A DNA stretch of 64,000 nucleotides. It comes from Heyndrickxia shackletonii. GTDB taxonomy: Bacteria; Bacillota; Bacilli; Bacillales; Bacillaceae_C. The translations under genes and the position numbers were made by a program. Shown piece by piece: positions 58,553 through 64,000 of this stretch; positions within the stretch are counted from its first letter, which is position 1; each line of letters starts with the position of its first letter. The notes beneath the pieces are model-generated. The model made no database searches. It worked only from the letters and a program-made list of their open reading frames with translations, and was not told where the DNA came from. The stretch covers positions 62,149 through 126,148 of the forward strand of contig NZ_LJJC01000004.1 of assembly GCF_001420715.1 (NCBI RefSeq), read 5' to 3'.

Positions 58553-59362
58553 CTACCTACTTAATTCCCCTTTAATTAAATTTATATTCGCCTCATGAAA
58601 AGCCTTCATCCCTCTTATATAGGAGTAGTTTTCAAGTAAATGTAAACTATCGTGTTCATTAACAATGGCATTCCTTAATTTCTTGATATAGTTAAGGGAT
58701 ACTTCTTTACGTTTCTGGATCTCTTCTATACTTTCTGTTACATGTCCGTGCCCCGGAATAAGCAGGCTCACATCATGATTTTTTAAAATAAATTCTGTTT
58801 TTGCCAATGTTTCTTCATATTTGTCGCTGCTAAAATAAATATAAGGAAATTCAACGTCTGACAAGTAATCTCCAGCAATCCATATACCATATGGTTCAAC
58901 TATTGTAAATAAACCATCATCCGTATGTCCATTTGCAATGTAAAATGTTAGTGAGGTATTGCCAATATTAATAACTTGCCCTTCTTCACGTACTACAAGG
59001 TCAATTTTAGGATAAACAATTGGGTAATCACGATCTAAATAATATTTACTATCAAATATCTGTATTTGTTCGATGATTTGTTCTTTATCATTTCGTTCAC
59101 TTAATTGCTCACTTCCAATTACAGTTGCATCAGGAAATGCCCCATAGCCTAGAATATGATCCCAATCTGAATGCGTAAACAAAAGATAAACTGGTCTTTT
59201 CTTTTTAACTTTATTAACGTATTGTCTAATTTTCTCCACTTCATTGGGAAGCCAAGTAGGATCAACTACTATTACACAATCATCGGTTTGAATTACTGTA
59301 GATGTAGTTTTAAATAGCTGACTTTCAAAAATGGTCACATAATTATTTCTATATTGTATCAT
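58553..59362 (-). CDS. MBL-fold metallo-hydrolase
   Basis: 269 aa. Metal motif FTHSDWDHILGYG (HxxxDH with the first position H-S-D-W-D-H), ANGHTDDGLFTI (His), WIAGDYLSD (Asp) and PGHGHVTESIEEI (His), all consistent with a binuclear zinc hydrolase. Substrate unknown. Start ATG at 59362; first gene of the pair with DUF1259. Confidence 0.88.
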   Translation of the reverse strand: MIQYRNNYVTIFESQLFKTTSTVIQTDDCVIVVDPTWLPNEVEKIRQYVNKVKKKRPVYLLFTHSDWDHILGYGAFPDATVIGSEQLSERNDKEQIIEQIQIFDSKYYLDRDYPIVYPKIDLVVREEGQVINIGNTSLTFYIANGHTDDGLFTIVEPYGIWIAGDYLSDVEFPYIYFSSDKYEETLAKTEFILKNHDVSLLIPGHGHVTESIEEIQKRKEVSLNYIKKLRNAIVNEHDSLHLLENYSYIRGMKAFHEANINLIKGELSR

Positions 59363-59525
59363 TCGATTTTTCTCCTTCTACCAGTTCCCTTTATTTTTCT
59401 TTTTATTTACTTATTAAATTCTGTTATTTTGTTAAAAATCCTTCTTCTCTTCAGCCTGTCACGTCACTAGAAAAAGTGACTGCCTTCATCGGCAGATTGA
59501 TTAAGTCGAATTTTATAGTAATAAA

Positions 59526-60956
59526 TCATGGAACAATTTCCAATACACTGCCTTGGTAAAAATCAGTTACTTTCATAGAGCCATATACTCCTAAATATAG
59601 TCTGGTTTGATCCAGGTTCGTTCCTAAACTAACATAATAAGCTGATCCGGACCCAAAATTATAATCGGTTTCCATAACACTAAAATCATTTAGTTTACAA
59701 TCTGTTCTGCCCCTAGTATAAGCTAAGACCCCTCTTACAGGAGGCCCCGCTTCTTCATTCCGGGCAAGATCGGTAAATACTACACTTCCCGTTAAATGGG
59801 GAATTCTATTCCCCATATACGGTTGGACTCCTGTAAGTGCAGTTCCTCCAAATTTACCGGGCCTTTGATCTTTATGATAATAACTTGTTAGAGGCTGAAG
59901 ACGACTCACTGAAGTATTTACCGCTTCATTGTAATAAGCAATCGTTTTCTCATTTAAAGTTGGATTTGCAGAGCAGCCCCTTATAATCGAAGTAGGAAAA
60001 GCACCTTCCCACCCTCGCCATCCAATGTTAATAAATCCTTCTTGGTCAGGTTTAGATTTCATTAAAGAAGCTTGAATAAGCTGTGTAACCGGTATTGGTT
60101 TATAATAAACAAATGAAAAAATCGCCTCTTCCAAATCTTGTCCGACATTTCCCATATATTTGATATATTGATTACCAAACCGTTGAAATGATATGCCTGG
60201 TATATTGCGGACACCTTTGGCAATTACCGTCAGCGTTTCCTGAATAGGAGCGGGAAGTTCATTAAAACGTGTGACTGCGGGAGGAGTATAGATAAATGTA
60301 TTCTTAGCTACATCAATTTCGATTATTTTACCGAATATCTCCATATCATCCTGACTTAAATTAAATGGATCATAGCCTGCTCCACCATCTCCGGTTGTTA
60401 AAACAAGTTTTCCTGTTTCAGGTGAAAAGTTTAGGCTATTGACACCATTATGATTAAAAAATGGTCTTCTTAAGTTAAGTAATGTCCGTCGTATTTGAGG
60501 TTGCCCGTTCGCTTGTAAAATCCATTCTTCAATAGTATCGATATGATCATACTGAGTCTCTCTATTAATCCACTTTAGGTTTAAAGTATTGGGATCACAC
60601 GGGTTAGGCTTAAAGGGTTTAGGAAGAGCACCTGGACCTTGTGTCCCGGCTACCGAATAATGAAGATAAAACAAACCGTTATAATAAAATTGTGGATGAA
60701 ACGCTAGCCCCAGCAAACCGCGTTCATCATAGCCACGACCTGAAACACCTGGTTCAGAAGCACCTAGTTTTATGATTCGCGGACGAATATCTAAAAAAGT
60801 CCTTATCCCCCGGTTTCGTATGTAAAAGATTTCTCCTACCTGGGTTGCAATAAATAAACTTTCCATTGAGTCCCCTGGAAGTATGGTGGTTTTCAAAACA
60901 GTGGGTAAATTTATCTTACTAACAATGGGCCGTAAACTAACCTTCACTTTTATCAA
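59526..60956 (-). CDS. PQQ-type glucose/sorbosone dehydrogenase-like protein
   Basis: 476 aa six-blade propeller of the GSDH family: SLFIATQVGEIFYIR, YDERGLLGLAFHPQFYYNGLFYLHYS, FFNHNGVNSLNFSPETGKLVLTTGDGG, GWRGWEGAFPTS and GGTALTGVQPYMG. Family members include PQQ-dependent soluble aldose dehydrogenases and HHIP-like proteins, so PQQ use is possible but unproven. No signal peptide is visible. TTG start with GGGGTG upstream. Notable in a genome that makes PQQ. Confidence 0.8.
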   Translation of the reverse strand: MIKVKVSLRPIVSKINLPTVLKTTILPGDSMESLFIATQVGEIFYIRNRGIRTFLDIRPRIIKLGASEPGVSGRGYDERGLLGLAFHPQFYYNGLFYLHYSVAGTQGPGALPKPFKPNPCDPNTLNLKWINRETQYDHIDTIEEWILQANGQPQIRRTLLNLRRPFFNHNGVNSLNFSPETGKLVLTTGDGGAGYDPFNLSQDDMEIFGKIIEIDVAKNTFIYTPPAVTRFNELPAPIQETLTVIAKGVRNIPGISFQRFGNQYIKYMGNVGQDLEEAIFSFVYYKPIPVTQLIQASLMKSKPDQEGFINIGWRGWEGAFPTSIIRGCSANPTLNEKTIAYYNEAVNTSVSRLQPLTSYYHKDQRPGKFGGTALTGVQPYMGNRIPHLTGSVVFTDLARNEEAGPPVRGVLAYTRGRTDCKLNDFSVMETDYNFGSGSAYYVSLGTNLDQTRLYLGVYGSMKVTDFYQGSVLEIVP

Positions 60957-61282
60957 CTAATTTCACACCCCATCTTATTGTTTTCTTTTATAAGAATATG
61001 ATTAGAACTGTTCTATTAGTATGTAAATTAGAGCAGGTGAAATTCCTTTTAATATTGGTCTGCTATTGGTAGGTTTCCATGGTGTTTTTTGCCTATATCC
61101 AAGCAGGATTAACGCACTTTTATTGCATTTCTTACTGAGCAAACAGGAAGAAAAGTGGGATCAGATATCAATCATTAAGTAAAACTTATTAAATATCATA
61201 AAATAATTGCAATTAATTTATGGCGTGAATTCAGTTAGCATAGAAACTAATAAAAGGTTTACAAATAAGAGGAGGGATTGGA
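60957..61282. other. Divergent intergenic region
   Basis: Holds a 13-bp palindrome TAGAACTGTTCTA (61003-61015) in the promoter region of the minus-strand propeller gene, and nearby CATATTCT on that strand that resembles a sigma-E -10. Nothing else recognised. Confidence 0.35.
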
Positions 61283-61744
61283 TTGAAGACAGAAATAAGG
61301 TTTAGAATAGCTACTGAAAAAGATTTAGATAGTATTGTTGCAATGCTTGCTGATGATGTTTTGGGAAGTAAACGTGAGCGTTATGAGCATCCGCTTCCTG
61401 ATAGTTACATAAAAGCATTTAAGGCTATTACATCTGACCCTAATAACGAATTAGTAGTTGCTTGTGAAGGCAATGAAGTGATTGGGGTACAACAAATTAC
61501 TTTTACACCTTATATAACACATCAAGGTGGATGGAGAGCTACTATCGAAGGAGTGAGAACATCCGCTTCTGTAAGAGGTAAGGGTGTAGGTACTGAACTT
61601 ATAAAATGGGCAATTCAACGTGCGGAGGAACGGGGGTGTCATTTAGTACAACTGACAACTGATAAAAAAAGACCAGATGCGTTAAGGTTTTATGAACGGT
61701 TAGGTTTTAAAGCAACGCATGAAGGTTTAAAGCTGAAGCTTTAA
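61283..61744 (+). CDS. GNAT family N-acetyltransferase
   Basis: 153 aa. GNAT fold with acetyl-CoA loop VRGKGVGTELIKWAIQRAEERG (about 97-118; R/QxxGxG/A) and the C-terminal ALRFYERLGFKATHEG. Substrate unknown. GAGGAGGGA RBS before the TTG/ATG start. Confidence 0.88.
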   Translation: MKTEIRFRIATEKDLDSIVAMLADDVLGSKRERYEHPLPDSYIKAFKAITSDPNNELVVACEGNEVIGVQQITFTPYITHQGGWRATIEGVRTSASVRGKGVGTELIKWAIQRAEERGCHLVQLTTDKKRPDALRFYERLGFKATHEGLKLKL

Positions 61745-61969
61745 TAACTTTTTTAAAACTATCGGTGGCGTATCTGCAATAAGCGGATGCGCTATTTTAC
61801 TTAATGCTCAGTATTCTAGAATCGGCTTTATATGGAAATTTTAAAATGAGCTAGTGGATTATGGAGGGAAGTAAAAGTAGGAGTAAATCCACTTGGAACA
61901 TGTAATAGATACAAACAGCAGAATAATGAAATGTGCTGAGTAATTGTTATACTCAAACTAAATCCGCAG

Positions 61970-62089
61970 TTACTGTGGTAAGGTAAGTGGTCTCCCATCC
62001 CAAGAAGTCAGATATAAAACGTGTGAATGGTCAGAATCCAAATTAGAATTTGGTGAATGAACAATAATACCTGTAACCGGAATTTCCAT
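61970..62089 (-). pseudogene. YmaF-like protein, N-terminal remnant
   Basis: 39 aa MEIPVTGIIVHSPNSNLDSD then HSHVLYLTSWDGRPLTLPQ, then a stop. The 'HSHxLYxTSWDGRP' run is the YmaF start. The HxH repeat part that should follow is found 4.1 kb away on the same strand (57566-57841). Confidence 0.55.
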
Positions 62090-62346
62090 CAAACTATTCC
62101 ACCTTTCCTTGTTATTTTAAAACGGTAGTTGCTATTCATTTTTCTCAAATACAACATATTCGCCTTTTTTTCTTTTAGTACTAATAAAATCGTAGGACAC
62201 ATTAAATGTTTGATGTGCCTAAAATTGTTTTGATAGCTTGACTGAGACTTATTTATAAGCCCCATTCCTAACCGATAAATAACTACACAATATCCTCGAT
62301 TCCTAAATACTTCTTTTAAATGAGATAATTGTCCACTTCCATCCAA
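62089..62346 (-). pseudogene. Degraded kinase-like fragment (thymidylate kinase style)
   Basis: The first residues LDGSGQLSHLKEVFRNRGYCVVIYRLG resemble the P-loop start of dTMP-kinase-like proteins (DGSGKSTQ..LLKEYL...GY.VV) but the Lys is absent, and the rest (to KGGIV) is low-complexity and unlike any kinase. TGATG overlap with the YmaF fragment. Probably a remnant. Confidence 0.3.
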
Positions 62347-62613
62347 TTAATATTTCAAATATTCTTTTATGCTATTTACTTGTTTTATTGAAATTAATCG
62401 AGGATTTTTAATAGCCCTTGTTTATGGAAAGAGGTAATTTTCATTCCTTTTCTTCATAAGGTTGATAAAAATAGATTCATTTCTACCAGTAGGATAACCG
62501 TTTCTCTCAGACATTGATTATTGAAATCTATTCATTCGCACTCTTTTCTCAGAAACGAATATGATGATGAAGGGTCTTGGGATTGATTAAAAAGGAGTTG
62601 AAAGGTTATTGAA

Positions 62614-63183
62614 ATGAAAGGCTTTATTGGGAAATATATACGTAAAGATATAGGATTGAAGCATCCTGCTGGAGGGGAGTATTCTAATCAGACTAGAATC
62701 ATAGTTGTTGGTTCATTATTAGCTTGTTTTACAACCATTCTCCAGTCAGCTGGAATGTTTGGCGGCATTGGTTTTTTGATTAGCGCCCTTAGTACACTAC
62801 CAATACTTTTAGGTACATTTCTCTCCTACCGGATGGGGATTTTATCTTATATTAGCGCCTTTTTGTTAATTTTGTTTATCCAACCGAGCGAATTTTTTGT
62901 CTACCCCTTTACTACAGGGCTATTGGGAATTAGCATGGGCTTTTCTATTCGCTTTTTTAAGAAAGGAATCTTTGCCACATTGTTTTCAGGGGTAACACTT
63001 ACCCTAGGAATCTTAATTATCCTCTATATCATCCGGTTCCCGGTATTAGGTCCGACAATCTCCACCAAAATTGATGTCAACACCATTTTGATAATCCTAA
63101 TTTTTTCGACTGTGTACTCCTGGGTATGGCTAAAGTTGTCCATTTTCGTCATAAAAAGGGTAAATTGGCTATGGGGAAAATAA
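62614..63183 (+). CDS. Integral membrane protein of unknown function
   Basis: 189 aa with about five hydrophobic segments (IIVVGSLLACFTTILQSAGMF; FLISALSTLPILLGTFLSY; ISAFLLILFIQ; GLLGISMGFSI; LTLGILIILYIIRF). The pattern of short helices with small residues recalls S-component/DUF2232-like proteins, not certain. RBS AAAAGGAGTTGAAAGG is placed 15-20 nt upstream of the ATG. Confidence 0.6.
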   Translation: MKGFIGKYIRKDIGLKHPAGGEYSNQTRIIVVGSLLACFTTILQSAGMFGGIGFLISALSTLPILLGTFLSYRMGILSYISAFLLILFIQPSEFFVYPFTTGLLGISMGFSIRFFKKGIFATLFSGVTLTLGILIILYIIRFPVLGPTISTKIDVNTILIILIFSTVYSWVWLKLSIFVIKRVNWLWGK

Positions 63184-63672
63184 TAGGGAATAGGCATTTT
63201 TTAAAGTCATATATATTGAATTTATTGACGTTTTAAAGAGTTTGATAACTCTATACCAAAGTACTATGTGCGAATCTGAAGGGTTTTCCTTCTTCGCTTT
63301 CCTTTACATAAAATTCTCTTAATCAATATTATCGTGCTTTGATCTTAATAATCGTTTTCCTTTTACTGGTTTCACGAATGCCGCTTTGAAATTTACTGAA
63401 TGGCTTAAAGATGAATAAACACAAAAAACGAATTTTTGTTTATAGGACACAGTGTTTAGGGAGTATTGATACCTGTACAAACGCTTAAAGGCACTTATTA
63501 CTAACGGGCTCGGCGTAATTTGCAAGTAAATTGTCGCTTTTTGCTAGTTACAGAGCTACATAAGAAAGGTAATCTATTAATAAAGAAAAGTTTTATTTAT
63601 GTTTAATATAAAGGACGAAATCATAACAAAAACTAGTAAATGTATAGATTAGCAAAAGGAGGGGACATATGT
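63184..63672. other. Intergenic region
   Basis: About 490 bp. Only a short open stretch ending at about 63416 (..TGFTNAALKFTEWLKDE) that has no start, perhaps a gene remnant. The RBS AAAGGAGGGG at its end serves the next gene. Confidence 0.4.
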
Positions 63673-64000
63673 ATGACTTCTCACAATCGTATTAAAATCC
63701 CGGCAGGATTTTGGGCAGGATTACGTCAATTGGGAATCGCTGCCCACGACGTCATTCGAAAAGCACGTCTGCCGCTCACTATTATTACTGAACCAGCTGT
63801 CACCACCGCCCAATATTTCGCAATTTGGCAGGCTTATTCTGATCTCATTGGTGACACTGCCAAAGGAATTATCAAACTTCCGACGGTTTTTGAAGCCGCT
63901 CAATACCCACCGAGCGTCTTAGCGACTTACCATGCTCGGGACTACCGTGATGCGTTAAATCGAATGGTCCGGTACAAACAACTATGTCCTCCTGAAAGCT
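63673..64000 (+). CDS. AraC-family transcriptional regulator, 5' part
   Basis: 109 codons to the window edge: IKIPAGFWAGLRQLGIAAHD, VIRKARLPLTIITEPAVTTA, QYFAIWQAYSDLIGD, then AATYHARDYRDALNRMVRYKQLCPPE. This is the N-terminal arabinose-binding-like domain (OruR/ArgR-type AraC regulators); the DNA-binding HTH would lie beyond the window. ATG 63673 follows AAAGGAGGGGAC. Confidence 0.8.
   Translation, partial: MTSHNRIKIPAGFWAGLRQLGIAAHDVIRKARLPLTIITEPAVTTAQYFAIWQAYSDLIGDTAKGIIKLPTVFEAAQYPPSVLATYHARDYRDALNRMVRYKQLCPPES

Noticed and set aside
61003-61015. TAGAACTGTTCTA palindrome as an SOS box
   Set aside because: It does not fit the Bacillus LexA consensus (CGAAC..GTTCG); left only as a possible unknown operator.

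Overview
This window comes from an endospore-forming Bacillaceae chromosome, probably Bacillus or Neobacillus-like. The core gene order ybaK-cwlD-salA-gerD-kbaA-pdaB, an rRNA operon with a tRNA cluster, arginase, sigW-rsiW-cdaA-cdaR-glmM-glmS follows the Bacillus subtilis layout. The 16S, 23S and 5S genes, AGGAGG-type ribosome binding sites and a Spo0E-like small protein agree with this. The genus is an inference.

Left part (1-8.5 kb): a lipoprotein quinohaemoprotein dehydrogenase (PQQ beta-propeller fused to cytochrome c) sits upstream of a complete PQQ cofactor operon: pqqA, a small membrane protein, then pqqB, pqqC, pqqD and pqqE. Enzyme and cofactor supply lie side by side, which is uncommon in Bacillaceae. 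A class C-type group II intron is inserted between them, directly behind the dehydrogenase terminator. pqqA was found by eye (24 aa). pqqB has no canonical start codon and appears to begin at AUU.

Middle (8.5-34.6 kb): ordinary chromosome, namely a YkvA-like protein, an MFS transporter, the germination/sporulation cluster, rrn with eight tRNAs, a cation-efflux protein, rocF, an IS1182-type insertion sequence, a small Spo0E-like gene, the sigW regulon head, and glmM/glmS with a glmS ribozyme. Three copies of a ~130 bp dispersed repeat occur. In the tRNA cluster, two truncated tRNA 5' ends are each followed by the same 68 nt element and then by the intact tRNA.

Tn7-like element (34,663-54,462, 19.8 kb): inserted 25 bp after the glmS stop codon. 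It is bounded by 19 bp imperfect terminal repeats and exact 5 bp duplications (GATGT). It carries tnsABCDE followed by cargo: an IetA/IetS-type AAA ATPase plus subtilisin-like protease pair with four TGGATA motifs phased at 21 bp in front; a DUF4062 protein with a translationally coupled 81-aa partner; a zinc-ribbon protein; a gerAB-gerAA-gerAC type germinant receptor operon; and a gene broken by a 271 bp MITE. Immediately outside its far end lies the end of a second, older Tn7-like element with six 20 bp repeats, so this attTn7 site has been used at least twice.

Right part (54.5-64 kb): a degraded zone with a second, apparently identical copy of the group II intron (again behind a terminator), gene fragments (methyltransferase, two YmaF pieces), then DUF1259, MBL-fold and PQQ-type sugar dehydrogenase-like genes, a GNAT acetyltransferase, a membrane protein and the start of an AraC-family regulator cut by the window edge.
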